Shown: piece by piece, positions 8,728-17,168 of the stretch | How positions within the stretch are numbered: position 1 is the first letter of the stretch | Layout of the letters: every line of letters starts with the position of its first letter | Program-made: the position numbers and the translations under genes | Notes under the pieces: generated by a model | The model's input: the letters and a program-made list of their open reading frames with translations, nothing else | Told to the model about the DNA's origin: nothing | Database searches by the model: none | Assembly (NCBI RefSeq): GCF_052113705.1 | Contig: NZ_JBGQOG010000004.1 | Location: forward strand, 308,121 to 372,120 | Reading direction: 5' to 3' | DNA length: 64,000 nucleotides | DNA from: JBGQOG01 sp052113705 | GTDB lineage: Bacteria; Pseudomonadota; Alphaproteobacteria; Rhodobacterales; Rhodobacteraceae

Positions 8728-9867
8728 TTACCTCGGTCGGTGGATATGGGCGCTTTGCACAAGGCCAAAAGCGATCAGCAGGATCAGCATCGCCGTCCCG
8801 CCATAGGAGACCAGCGGCAAGGGCACGCCCACCACCGGCATCAGCCCCATCACCATCGACATATTCACCGCAAAGAACAAGAACAGCGTCCCCGAAATGC
8901 CCAAGGTCAGCAGCGAGGCATAGCGGTCGCGGTTTGTCAGCGCCGAATGGATGCAGAACCCCAGAATCATCGCGTAGAGCATCAGCAGCGAGAAGGCGCC
9001 GACAAAGCCGAATTCCTCGGCCAGCGTCGTGAAGATAAAGTCGGTATGCTTTTCGGGCAGGAAGTTCAGACGGCTCTGCGTGCCCTGCATATAGCCGCGC
9101 CCCGACCAGCCGCCCGACCCGAGCGCGATCTGCGCCTGCATGATGTTATAGCCCGCGCCGAGCGGGTCCGCGCCGGGGTCAAGGAAGGTATCGACCCGGC
9201 GGTATTGATAGTCGTGCAACAGCTGCCAATCGGTGCCGCGGCTCTCGATCACCGTGGCCACCAGCGCCACCACGATGGCGATGACGGTCCCGAAATACCA
9301 CAGGCTGACCCCCGCCGCGAACATCACGATGCCGCCGCCCAAGACCAGCAGGATCGCGGTGCCAAGGTCAGGCTGCACCAGCACAAGGCCGGTGGGCAGC
9401 AGGATCATCAGCACCGGCACCAGCACCCACAAGGGTTTGGACACTTTCGACACATCCAGCCAGTCGTAATAGGCGGCCAGCAGCATCACCATGGAGATCT
9501 TCATGAGTTCAGAGGGTTGCAGCCGGATCGGCCCCAGATCGATCCAGCGTTGCGCCCCCATGCCGATGGCCCCGAACAGCTCGACCCCGATCAACAACAA
9601 GAGCGAGAACAGATAGGCCACCGCCGAGACATTGCGCCAGAACCAGATCGGCACGAAACCCACCGCGAACATCAGCACCATGCCGATGGCAAAGCGCTTC
9701 ATCTGCGGTTCCGCCCAGACTTCGGCGCGGCCGCCCGAGACGGAATAGAGCATCAGGAACCCGGCGCAGGCGACGGCCGTCAGCAAAAAGGCCAGCGGCC
9801 AGTTGGCATGCAGGATCTTGCGCCAGCCGGTGGGGACGGTCTTCAGACTGTATTCGAGAAAGCTCAT
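8728..9867 (-). CDS. rodA: Peptidoglycan glycosyltransferase RodA
   Basis: A 379-residue polytopic SEDS-family protein that polymerises lipid II for sidewall growth, with PBP2 as its crosslinking partner. About ten membrane segments are visible. SEDS signatures include IDLGPIRLQPSELMKI near residue 115, LVLVQPDLGTAILL near 160, and a C-terminal LPLVSYGGTAMLILLIAFGLVQS. Its ATG overlaps the mrdA stop by the ATGA arrangement, indicating translational coupling, and length matches the family. It is the fifth gene of the mreB-C-D-mrdA-rodA order. Confidence 0.94.
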   Translation of the reverse strand: MSFLEYSLKTVPTGWRKILHANWPLAFLLTAVACAGFLMLYSVSGGRAEVWAEPQMKRFAIGMVLMFAVGFVPIWFWRNVSAVAYLFSLLLLIGVELFGAIGMGAQRWIDLGPIRLQPSELMKISMVMLLAAYYDWLDVSKVSKPLWVLVPVLMILLPTGLVLVQPDLGTAILLVLGGGIVMFAAGVSLWYFGTVIAIVVALVATVIESRGTDWQLLHDYQYRRVDTFLDPGADPLGAGYNIMQAQIALGSGGWSGRGYMQGTQSRLNFLPEKHTDFIFTTLAEEFGFVGAFSLLMLYAMILGFCIHSALTNRDRYASLLTLGISGTLFLFFAVNMSMVMGLMPVVGVPLPLVSYGGTAMLILLIAFGLVQSAHIHRPR

Positions 9868-11807
9868 GCCCGGCTCTTTCCGCTGGGGGCCAGATCCGGA
9901 TCGACCAGATTCATTTTCTTGCGCTGCTCGGCGATTGTGTCGCGCTGGTTCGAGGGATAGGCCTCCAGCGGCGGCGGGCCGTTGTACAGCGCCTCAAGCA
10001 GGATGTCGCGCGCGATAGGGGCTGCCACGGCGGAGCCGCCCGAACCATGCTCGACCACGACGGCCACCGCATATTTCGGATTGCTGACCGGCGCAAAGGC
10101 CACGAACAGCGCGTGATCGCGCCGGTTCCACGGCAGTTGCTCGTTCGAGATCACCCCGCGCGCGCGTTCCGCCGCCGAGATGTTGCGCACCTGCGCCGTG
10201 CCGCTTTTGCCCGCCATCCGCGCTTCATCCAGCACGATGCGGGCCTTGTTGCCGGTGCCGCGCCCGGAGTTCACCACCCCGGCCATGCCCGCCTGCACCG
10301 CCGCCAGATGCTCGGGCTTGACCCCCAGATCGGCGATGTCACTCAGCGGCACCTCGACCCCGTCAACGGCGCGGATCAGGCGTGGCACCAGCGCCTTGCC
10401 CGAGGCCACGCGCGCCGTCATCACCGCCAGATGCAAGGGCGAAGCCAGCACATAGCCCTGACCGATGGCGGCGTTCAGCGTGTCGCCGATCTGCCAGTCC
10501 TTGCCATATCTTTCCTGTTTCCACGCCTTGTTCGGCGCCACGCCTTCGGACACCGCCGACATCGGCAGATCGTGGCGCACGCCGACGCCCAACCGCTTGG
10601 CCATCTCCGAGATCTTGTCGATGCCGACGCGCTGGGCGATGTCATAGTAATAGACGTCGCAGGATTGCTCGAAACTGAGCTGCATGTTCACCGAACCATG
10701 CCCGCCGCGCTTCCAGCAGTGAAAGCGCCTGCCGCCCACCTCGATGTAGCCCGGGCAGCGCACCGTATCACTGGCCTTGACCACGCCCGCTTCCAGCGCC
10801 GCCAGTGCCGTGATCATCTTGAAGGTGGAGCCGGGCGGATAGAGGCCCTGCACGGTCTTGTCGGCCAGCGGGCGGTGGTCGTTTTCGGTCAGCGCCTTGT
10901 AATCCACCGCGGAAATGCCGCGCACGAAAAGGTTGGGGTCAAAAGACGGGGCCGAACTGATCGCCATGATGTCGCCATTGGTCACGTCAATGACCACGGC
11001 GGCGGCGCTTTCGGTGCCCAGCCGCTCGTGACAATAGTTCTGAAGGCGGAAATCCATCGTCATCTGGATATTCGCGCCGGGATCACCTTCTTGCCGCCCG
11101 AGTTCGCGCATTTCGCGCCCGGCCGAGTTCACCTCGACCCGCCGCGTGCCCGAAGAGCCGCGCAGCTGATCCTCGAGTTTGGCCTCGACACCGATCTTGC
11201 CCAGCTGAAATTTCGGGATCATCAGCAACGGATCTGGGTTCTCGATCTTGGACAGATCGTAATCCGAGACCGGTCCGACATAGCCCAGCACATGCGCGAA
11301 ATCCTGGGCGCGCGGGTAATGCCGCGACAGACCCACCTCCGGCGAGACACCGGGCAGCGAGGGGGCATTGACCGCGACACGCGCGAATTCCTCCCAGCTC
11401 AGCCGGTCGGCGACGGTGATCGGCGAAGTGGGGCTGCGCTTCTTGATCTCGGCCAGAAAGCTCTCGGCGTCGCTGTCGGAGATGGCGATCAGGTGCCGCA
11501 GGCTGTTCAGCACGGCGGCCACATCGCCCGCATCCTCGCGCGTGATGGTCACGCGGTAGTTTTGCTCATTCCCCGCGATCACCACGCCTTCGCGGTCATA
11601 GATCAGACCGCGGGTCGGGGGCAGCAGGCGGATCTTGACCGAGTTTCCCTCGGCCAGCAGGCGGAACTGATCGGCCTGCTCCAGCTGCATCTTGCGCATG
11701 CGCAGCGCCAGCACCCCGACGAATCCGGCCTGAATGCCGCCCAGCAGCAGACCCCGGCGGCCGATTTTGCGCACGGATTCCTGTGTGTCTTTCGGTGAGC
11801 GTCTCAT
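9864..11807 (-). CDS. mrdA: Penicillin-binding protein 2 (peptidoglycan transpeptidase)
   Basis: A 647-residue class B penicillin-binding protein. It has a short cytoplasmic tail and one membrane anchor (RGLLLGGIQAGFVGVLALRM, residues about 18-37), a PBP dimer domain, and a transpeptidase domain with the three catalytic motifs: the SxxK box in PPGSTFKMITALAAL, the SCD motif in QSCDVYYYDIA, and KSGTAQV. It crosslinks the glycan strands made by RodA in the elongasome. The start at 11807 (MRRSPKDTQ) overlaps the mreD stop by four bases; the frame is open for 129 codons upstream, but that part only shadows mreD. Confidence 0.95.
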   Translation of the reverse strand: MRRSPKDTQESVRKIGRRGLLLGGIQAGFVGVLALRMRKMQLEQADQFRLLAEGNSVKIRLLPPTRGLIYDREGVVIAGNEQNYRVTITREDAGDVAAVLNSLRHLIAISDSDAESFLAEIKKRSPTSPITVADRLSWEEFARVAVNAPSLPGVSPEVGLSRHYPRAQDFAHVLGYVGPVSDYDLSKIENPDPLLMIPKFQLGKIGVEAKLEDQLRGSSGTRRVEVNSAGREMRELGRQEGDPGANIQMTMDFRLQNYCHERLGTESAAAVVIDVTNGDIMAISSAPSFDPNLFVRGISAVDYKALTENDHRPLADKTVQGLYPPGSTFKMITALAALEAGVVKASDTVRCPGYIEVGGRRFHCWKRGGHGSVNMQLSFEQSCDVYYYDIAQRVGIDKISEMAKRLGVGVRHDLPMSAVSEGVAPNKAWKQERYGKDWQIGDTLNAAIGQGYVLASPLHLAVMTARVASGKALVPRLIRAVDGVEVPLSDIADLGVKPEHLAAVQAGMAGVVNSGRGTGNKARIVLDEARMAGKSGTAQVRNISAAERARGVISNEQLPWNRRDHALFVAFAPVSNPKYAVAVVVEHGSGGSAVAAPIARDILLEALYNGPPPLEAYPSNQRDTIAEQRKKMNLVDPDLAPSGKSRA

Positions 11808-12343
11808 CTGCGATGCCCCAATGCGTCGACTTCCCCGATGGCGGCCCGTTTCAGCCCGATGCCAAAGCGCGTGGCGGCCACCACGACAGGATAGGCCAAA
11901 AGCGTCATCAGCATGCGTAAAAGTTCCGTGCCCAGCCCCGGCTGCGGAATCATCACCAGCGCATGCACCAGCCGGTTGGCCAGCACCATGGCGCAGAGGA
12001 CACCCGCCACCACCAGCCATTCCAGCACGAAGGTCAGATCGCGCAGCGAGCTCTCTCTCGCGCGCAAGAACTCCGTGCCGACCAGCACCAAAAGCGTCCA
12101 GAGGCCGGGGGGCCGCATGAACATCATGTCCTGCAACAGGAAAATGGCCACGATGGACAGGGCGGGCACATATTCCGGCCGCCGCAGCACCCAAGCCAGG
12201 GTCAGGGCCAGCGTCAGATCCGGCCCCGGAAAATGCCCGGCGCTGGGCGAGAGCGGCATCAGCTGCAAGAACAGGATCACCATCGCGATGGCAATATAAA
12301 TCCCTTGGTGAAACAGCCGCTGGGTGGTGATCGGATCAATCAT
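11804..12343 (-). CDS. mreD: Rod shape-determining protein MreD
   Basis: A 179-residue membrane protein with about five hydrophobic helices, including IAIAMVILFLQLMPL, LWTLLVLVGTEFL and WLVVAGVLCAMVLANRLV. MreD links MreC and the cytoskeletal MreB to the PBP2-RodA synthase. Sequence conservation in this family is low, so the call rests on size, topology and the position between mreC and mrdA. It overlaps mrdA by four bases and begins nine bases after mreC ends, so translation is probably coupled. Confidence 0.88.
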   Translation of the reverse strand: MIDPITTQRLFHQGIYIAIAMVILFLQLMPLSPSAGHFPGPDLTLALTLAWVLRRPEYVPALSIVAIFLLQDMMFMRPPGLWTLLVLVGTEFLRARESSLRDLTFVLEWLVVAGVLCAMVLANRLVHALVMIPQPGLGTELLRMLMTLLAYPVVVAATRFGIGLKRAAIGEVDALGHRR

Positions 12344-12352
12344 GACCGCCGC

Positions 12353-13252
12353 TCACTCGCCCTTGCTTTCGGCATCGGCGGGGGGCTGTTCGTTCACCGG
12401 CGGCGGGATCAGCACCCCGGCATCCTGCAACTGTTCAACCGGATGGCTGCGCAGTACGCGCAGGAAGTCCAGCCGCTCATAATCGGCCGCAAGGCGCACC
12501 CGCAGCCGCCGGTCGCTGCCCTGCGCCACCTGACCCACCAGCAGGCCCGAGGGAAACACCCCGCCATCGCCCGAACTGACCACCCGGTCGCCGGGCCGAA
12601 CCTGCTCGGGGCTTTCCAGAAAATCCAGCAGGGGCAGGGGGGTATTGTCGCCGGTCAACAGCGCCTTTTGCCCCGAGGGTTGAATGGTCACCGGCATCAG
12701 GCTCGACGGATCGGTCAGCAGCACAACCCGGCTGGTCGATTTGCCGACGCCCGAAATGCGCCCCGCAAGGCCCAGCCCGTCCATCGTTGCCCAGCCATCC
12801 ACGATCCCATCGCGCGACCCCACGTTCAGCAAGACCGATTGCCGGAAGGGAGAACCGCTGTCGGCCAGCACCACCCCCGAAACCGAGGTCAGCTTGGGAT
12901 CAAGCCGCACGTTGTTCTGTGCCAGAAGCTTGGCATTTTGCTGCTCCAGCTGCACGGCCGCTTCTTTCCACGAACGCATCTGCTGCAGCTCGCGGCGCAG
13001 CTCCTGGTTCTGGTCATAGATGCGCGAATAGGACTGAAAGCCCTCAACCATCTGCAACATCTTGGTGGCGGGCAGCATCGCCCAGTCAAAGGTGGGCACA
13101 AAGCGGTCGATGAAAGCGGCGCGAAAGCGTTCCACGCGCGGGCTGTCGATGCGCCAGACCAGAAAGATCGCGGCCAGCACAAGGCAGAGCGCCGCAATCA
13201 AAATGCGGCGCACTGGTCTTGCAAAGTCAATATGATGGCGGTCTCTGGCCAC
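12353..13252 (-). CDS. mreC: Rod shape-determining protein MreC
   Basis: A bitopic inner-membrane protein of about 299 residues whose periplasmic beta-domains bind and activate PBP2. One membrane helix (ILIAALCLVLAAIFLVW) lies near the N-terminus, followed by a coiled coil (QNQELRRELQQMRSWKEAAV) and the beta-rich core (VGSRDGIVDGWATMDGLGLAGRI; PGDRVVSSGDGGVFPSGLLVG). I chose a GTG start at 13252 because AGAGGGG lies just upstream and the encoded MARDR-like N-terminus fits rhodobacterial MreC. An in-frame TTG at 13276 is the alternative. The gene lies about 50 bases after mreB. Confidence 0.9.
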   Translation of the reverse strand: MARDRHHIDFARPVRRILIAALCLVLAAIFLVWRIDSPRVERFRAAFIDRFVPTFDWAMLPATKMLQMVEGFQSYSRIYDQNQELRRELQQMRSWKEAAVQLEQQNAKLLAQNNVRLDPKLTSVSGVVLADSGSPFRQSVLLNVGSRDGIVDGWATMDGLGLAGRISGVGKSTSRVVLLTDPSSLMPVTIQPSGQKALLTGDNTPLPLLDFLESPEQVRPGDRVVSSGDGGVFPSGLLVGQVAQGSDRRLRVRLAADYERLDFLRVLRSHPVEQLQDAGVLIPPPVNEQPPADAESKGE

Positions 13253-13304
13253 GTCTGCCCCTCTGGATGCCAGCAATTCCCGGCTGGTTTTCCAGCGCCC
13301 GGGA

Positions 13305-14342
13305 TCAGCTGTCGTAGTCGATCACATGCCGCAGTTGCTTCTCATATTCCAGCGCCTTGCCGGTGCCGAGCGCCACACAATTCAGTGACTGATCGGCAAT
13401 GGAGATCGAGAGGCCGGTCTGCTCGCGCAGGCTCAGATCCAGCTCGCCCAAGAGCGCGCCGCCGCCCGTCAGCATGACGCCACGGTCGACGATATCGGCG
13501 GCCAGATCCGGCGGCGTGGTCTCCAGCGCCTGCATCACCGCATCGCAGATCTGCTGCACGGTTTCGGCGAGCGCTTCGGCCACCTGCGCCTGATTGATTT
13601 CAATCTCTTTCGGCACGCCGTTCAACAGGTCACGGCCGCGCACGAGGATCGAGGCGCCCCGGCCATCGTCCGGCATGCGGGCGGTGCCGATGGTGGTCTT
13701 GATCCGCTCGGCGGTGGATTCACCCACCAGCAGGTTCTGGTTGCGGCGCAGATAGGAGATGATCGCATCATCCATACGGTCGCCGCCCACCCGCACCGAA
13801 CGCGCGTAAACGATGTCACCCAGCGAGAGCACGGCCACCTCGGTGGTGCCGCCGCCAATGTCGACCACCATGTTGCCGGTCGGGTCGGTGATCGGCATGC
13901 CGGCACCGATGGCCGCGGCGATGGGTTCGGCGATCAGGCCCGCGCGGCGTGCGCCTGCCGAGAGAACCGACTGACGGATCGCGCGTTTTTCCACCGGCGT
14001 CGCGCCATGCGGCACGCAAACGATGATCTTCGGCTTGGAGAAAGTGGTCCGCTTGTGCACTTTGCGGATGAAATGCTTGATCATCTCTTCCGCGCTGTCA
14101 AAATCGGCAATGACGCCATCGCGCATCGGGCGGATCGCCTCGATGCTGCCCGGGGTCCGGCCCAGCATCAGCTTGGCGTCTTCCCCGACGGCCAGAACCT
14201 GCTTCTTGCCGTCCTTGACGTGATAGGCCACCACGGAGGGTTCATTCAGAACGATCCCCTTGCCCTTCACATAGACAAGTGTATTCGCTGTGCCGAGGTC
14301 GATCGCCATATCCGACGAAAACAGACCACCAAATCCTGCCAT
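13305..14342 (-). CDS. mreB: Rod shape-determining protein MreB (bacterial actin)
   Basis: The 345-residue actin-like ATPase that forms membrane-bound filaments and orients the elongasome. The N-terminus (FSSDMAIDLGTANTLVYVKG) carries the phosphate-1 motif and a membrane-binding stretch; VVDIGGGTTEVAVLSLG is phosphate-2 and VMLTGGGALLGELD the adenosine motif. The start was set at MAGFGGLF because the family begins there, although the frame is open 74 codons upstream. It heads the minus-strand mre-mrd operon, and the 170 bases upstream are the likely promoter region. Confidence 0.96.
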   Translation of the reverse strand: MAGFGGLFSSDMAIDLGTANTLVYVKGKGIVLNEPSVVAYHVKDGKKQVLAVGEDAKLMLGRTPGSIEAIRPMRDGVIADFDSAEEMIKHFIRKVHKRTTFSKPKIIVCVPHGATPVEKRAIRQSVLSAGARRAGLIAEPIAAAIGAGMPITDPTGNMVVDIGGGTTEVAVLSLGDIVYARSVRVGGDRMDDAIISYLRRNQNLLVGESTAERIKTTIGTARMPDDGRGASILVRGRDLLNGVPKEIEINQAQVAEALAETVQQICDAVMQALETTPPDLAADIVDRGVMLTGGGALLGELDLSLREQTGLSISIADQSLNCVALGTGKALEYEKQLRHVIDYDS

Positions 14343-14510
14343 TTCGTATTTCCGCTTTCCAATAACCCGCGCGCCCGACTCGGGAGCCGAGCCTGATTGC
14401 TGATCCATATAGGCTGCAAGCAAGAAAGGCGGAAGCGCAAATCCCTGTGTGCCCCGGCAGCAATCCGCCAATGAAATAAGGGGTGAGGCGGGGGCTTGAC
14501 CTTTCTCAAC

Positions 14511-14549
14511 AAAAGTGGCGCCAGAGGGGTGTTTCCCCCGGCGCCACTT
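14511..14549 (-). terminator. Rho-independent terminator of leuA
   Basis: On the minus strand, AAGTGGCGCC and GGCGCCACTT form a long perfect stem, extended by GGGGG/CCCC pairing, followed by a T-rich tail (CTTTTGTT). It lies about 87 bases past the leuA stop and upstream of the mreB promoter region, so it should insulate the mre operon from leuA readthrough. Confidence 0.75.
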
Positions 14550-14635
14550 GCACTTTTCCAACAATCACTTTTTTGCGCCGTTTTTGCCGTCCGGAGGTGA
14601 GCGCTACCGCCCGCGCCCGAAGAGGGGCGCGCGGA

Positions 14636-16237
14636 TCAGACCGATTTGTAGCTGACACCCTTCACATCGGCGTCGGGGGCGGTCTTTTCGCGGCGCAGGA
14701 TCAGCCGGTTCAGCGCGCCGACATAGGCTTTCACGCTGGCCAGAATGGTGTCGGTATCGGCGGCGGAGCCGGTGACGATGCGGCCGTTTTCCTCCATCCG
14801 CACCGAGACAGTGGCCTGGGCATCGGTGCCCTCGGTCACGGCCTGCACCTGATAGAGTTGCAGACGTGCGGCATGCGGGAAGATCGCCTTGACCGCATTG
14901 AAGACCGCATCTACCGGGCCGTCGCCCACGGTCTCGGCGCTGTGCTCCACCCCGTTGACCGTCATCTTCAGCGAGGCCGACTGCCCCTCCGAGCCGCAGA
15001 CCACGCGCAGCCATTTCACCTGCAGCACGTCGCTGTCGGTGTTGGCGGCGCTGTCGGTCATCAGCGCGGTCAGATCCTCGTCGTAGATCTCTTTCTTGCG
15101 GTCGGCCAAGGCCTTGAAGCGCACAAAGACATCGTTCAGCTGGTTCTCGGCCAGCTCATACCCCAGATCCGACAGCTTCGAGCGCAGCGCGGCGCGGCCC
15201 GAATGCTTGCCCATCGCAATGTTCGTCTCGGTGATGCCGATGTCGGCGGGGCGCATGATCTCAAAGGTTTCGACGTTTTTCAGCACGCCATCCTGATGGA
15301 TGCCGGATTCGTGCAGGAAGGCGTTCTTGCCGACGATGGCCTTGTTGAACTGCACCGGAAAGCCCGAGACCTGGCTGACGCGGCGCGAGAGGTTCATGAT
15401 TTTGGTGGTGTCGATGCGGGTCTGATAGGGCATCAGATCCTTGCGCACTTTCAGCGCCATCACCACTTCTTCCAGCGCGGTATTGCCCGCGCGCTCGCCC
15501 AGACCGTTGATCGTGCATTCAATCTGACGCGCGCCCGCAGCCACAGCGGCGAGGCTGTTGGCGGTCGCCATACCCAGATCGTTGTGGCAATGGGTGGCAA
15601 AGATCACCTGATCGGCGCCCGGCACCCGCTCCAGCAGCATCTGAATGATTTCAGCGCTTTCGGTGGGCAGCGTGTAGCCGACGGTGTCGGGAATGTTGAT
15701 CGTCGAGGCCCCGGCCTTGATCGCGGTTTCCACCACGCGGCAGAGGTAATCCCGCTCGGTGCGGATCGCGTCCATCGCCGACCATTGCACGTCGTCGCAC
15801 AGGTTGCGCGCATGCGTCACCGTGTCGTGGATCCGGGTGATCATGTCATCCTGGCTCAGCTTGGTGATGTCGCGGTGCAGCGGCGAGGTGCCGATGAAGG
15901 TGTGGATGCGCGGCTTCGGCGCGAAGCGGATCGCCTCCCAGCAGCGGTCGATGTCCTTGTAATTGGCACGGCTCAGGCCACAGATCACCGAATTGCGGGC
16001 GTTCTTGGCGATTTCCGAGACGGCGGCGAAATCGCCCTCAGAGGCGATGGGGAAGCCCGCCTCGATGATATCGACACCCATATCGTCCAGAAGGCCGGCG
16101 ATCTCCAGCTTTTCCGCGTGGGACATGGTGGCGCCGGGCGATTGCTCGCCATCGCGCAGGGTGGTGTCAAAAATCAGAACGCGGTCAGCGGTTTGCGCGG
16201 CCGAAAAAGTCGATTTGGTCATGGGATATTCCGTCAT
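14636..16237 (-). CDS. leuA: 2-isopropylmalate synthase
   Basis: The first enzyme of leucine synthesis, condensing acetyl-CoA with 2-oxoisovalerate; cytosolic and normally inhibited by leucine. It has 533 residues with a TIM-barrel catalytic domain (FDTTLRDGEQSPGATM near residue 24, ATHCHNDLGMATANSLAA, the metal-binding HxH) and a C-terminal allosteric LeuA dimer domain (from about residue 395) ending in the YVGALNRLI helix. The ATG at 16237 has no ribosome-binding site; ATG 16222 (MTKSTF) has CGGA upstream and may be the real start. A Leu-rich leader peptide precedes it, so leucine-dependent attenuation is likely. Confidence 0.95.
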   Translation of the reverse strand: MTEYPMTKSTFSAAQTADRVLIFDTTLRDGEQSPGATMSHAEKLEIAGLLDDMGVDIIEAGFPIASEGDFAAVSEIAKNARNSVICGLSRANYKDIDRCWEAIRFAPKPRIHTFIGTSPLHRDITKLSQDDMITRIHDTVTHARNLCDDVQWSAMDAIRTERDYLCRVVETAIKAGASTINIPDTVGYTLPTESAEIIQMLLERVPGADQVIFATHCHNDLGMATANSLAAVAAGARQIECTINGLGERAGNTALEEVVMALKVRKDLMPYQTRIDTTKIMNLSRRVSQVSGFPVQFNKAIVGKNAFLHESGIHQDGVLKNVETFEIMRPADIGITETNIAMGKHSGRAALRSKLSDLGYELAENQLNDVFVRFKALADRKKEIYDEDLTALMTDSAANTDSDVLQVKWLRVVCGSEGQSASLKMTVNGVEHSAETVGDGPVDAVFNAVKAIFPHAARLQLYQVQAVTEGTDAQATVSVRMEENGRIVTGSAADTDTILASVKAYVGALNRLILRREKTAPDADVKGVSYKSV

Positions 16238-16250
16238 TTTTAGCTGAATG

Positions 16251-16336
16251 TCTTAGCTGTGGCTGGTCTGGAAGGGCTTGGGCGCTGTTCACCTCCGAGC
16301 GGTCGCGCCCAGGGGCACGCTCAGAGGCAGCTAAGA
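16251..16336 (-). promoter_or_regulatory. leuA leader attenuator region
   Basis: Complementary segments lie between the leader peptide and leuA. A perfect 9-base match (TCTTAGCTG at 16251-16259 with CAGCTAAGA at 16328-16336) joins the last Leu codons to the sequence just before leuA. A competing stem joins 16277-16285 with 16305-16313, and another joins GAGCG at 16297 with CGCTC at 16318. A ribosome stalled on the Leu codons would mask the first. No U-tract follows any stem, so intrinsic termination is not obvious and control may act through translation or Rho. Folding was done by eye. Confidence 0.55.
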
Positions 16337-16410
16337 AGAAGCAGCAGGCCACGGCTAGCCGAGGCGCCAATGGCGCCCGAGGTTGCGGAAATATGCAGGG
16401 TCCGTGTCAT
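16321..16410 (-). CDS. leuL: leuA leader peptide with five consecutive Leu codons
   Basis: A 29-codon frame reading MTRTLHISATSGAIGASASR, then GLLLLLSCL, then TGA. Five Leu codons in a row (16347-16333) near the end are the hallmark of a leucine attenuator leader. It ends about 83 bases before leuA on the same strand. A TATAGT -10 element lies only seven bases before its ATG and there is no ribosome-binding site, so the message probably starts at or within a base or two of the ATG, as in the leaderless trpL of rhizobia. Function is inferred from codon content and position. Confidence 0.82.
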   Translation of the reverse strand: MTRTLHISATSGAIGASASRGLLLLLSCL

Positions 16411-16417
16411 GGCTGGA

Positions 16418-16445
16418 ACTATACGGGGCGCGGACGAAAAGAAAA
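16418..16445 (-). promoter_or_regulatory. Promoter of the leuL-leuA transcript
   Basis: On the minus strand, TATAGT at 16423-16418 fits a -10 hexamer and TTTTCT at 16445-16440, 16 bases away, is a weak -35. The start site would fall on the ATG of the leader peptide. Assigned by eye from spacing. Confidence 0.5.
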
Positions 16446-16523
16446 GCCCGAAAGTGAGCCTTTGCCGCGCTTCCTGCGTATCGCTTGGGCGATGTGCAAA
16501 CGGGGGCAACAGGGGGGGGCGGC

Positions 16524-17165
16524 ATGCGGGCCTTGGTGATTGGCGACAGCGGCGGGATTGGCGGCGCGGTGGCGGCGGATCTGGCGGCGCGGGGCTATGC
16601 GGTCTCCGGCCTCTCGCGGCGCGACGGGCTGGACCTCGCGCGGCCCGAGAGCATCGGCCCGGCGGTGGCGGCGCTCAGCGGCGATTTCGAGATGATTTTT
16701 GTGGCGACGGGGGCCCTGGGGCAGCCCGAAAAACGGCTCTCGGCGCTGGATCCTGCCGCGCTCGCCGCGCAGATGGCGGTGAATGCGGCGGGGCCGGTGC
16801 TGTTGTTGCAGGCGCTGACCGCGCGGCTGCCGCGCGACCGGCGGGCGGTGTTTGCGGTGCTTTCGGCGCGGGTGGGGTCGATCGGCGACAACCATCTGGG
16901 GGGCTGGTACAGTTACCGCGCCGCCAAGGCCGCGTTGAACCAGCTGATCCACACCGCCGCGATCGAGCTGGCGCGCAGCCATCCGCAGCTGGTGCTGGCG
17001 CTGCTGCACCCCGGCACGGTGGATACCGGCTTTTCGGCGGGCTATGCCGCGCGTAAACTCGCGCCGCCAGAGGCGGCCGCGCGGCTCTTGACCGTGCTGG
17101 AGGGCATCCCGCCCGCGGAGACGGGCGGCTTTTGGGATTATAGCGGTGCCCGTGTGCCCTGGTAG
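16524..17165 (+). CDS. Short-chain dehydrogenase/reductase family protein
   Basis: A 213-residue SDR protein with a Rossmann glycine motif (VIGDSGGIGGAVAADLA, near residue 5), a catalytic Ser in FAVLSARVGSIGDN and the YxxxK pair in GWYSYRAAKAALNQL. It resembles the CsgA-like SDRs often annotated as cell-cell signalling or C-factor-type oxidoreductases; the substrate is unknown. The start was set at 16524 because a long G-rich ribosome-binding stretch precedes it and the glycine motif follows at once. It is divergent from leuA and ends three bases before the convergent MORN gene. Confidence 0.83.
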   Translation: MRALVIGDSGGIGGAVAADLAARGYAVSGLSRRDGLDLARPESIGPAVAALSGDFEMIFVATGALGQPEKRLSALDPAALAAQMAVNAAGPVLLLQALTARLPRDRRAVFAVLSARVGSIGDNHLGGWYSYRAAKAALNQLIHTAAIELARSHPQLVLALLHPGTVDTGFSAGYAARKLAPPEAAARLLTVLEGIPPAETGGFWDYSGARVPW

Positions 17166-17168
17166 GGC

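Noticed and set aside
7909..9960. A 683-codon plus-strand frame opposite ghrA and rodA
   Set aside because: Shadow of two conserved genes, with a His/Gln-rich composition typical of antisense frames in high-GC DNA.
9864..12194. A 776-codon open frame covering mrdA with a 129-codon extension
   Set aside because: The extension only shadows mreD and is Gly/Arg/His-rich; the PBP2 family begins at 11807 with the ATGA overlap to mreD.
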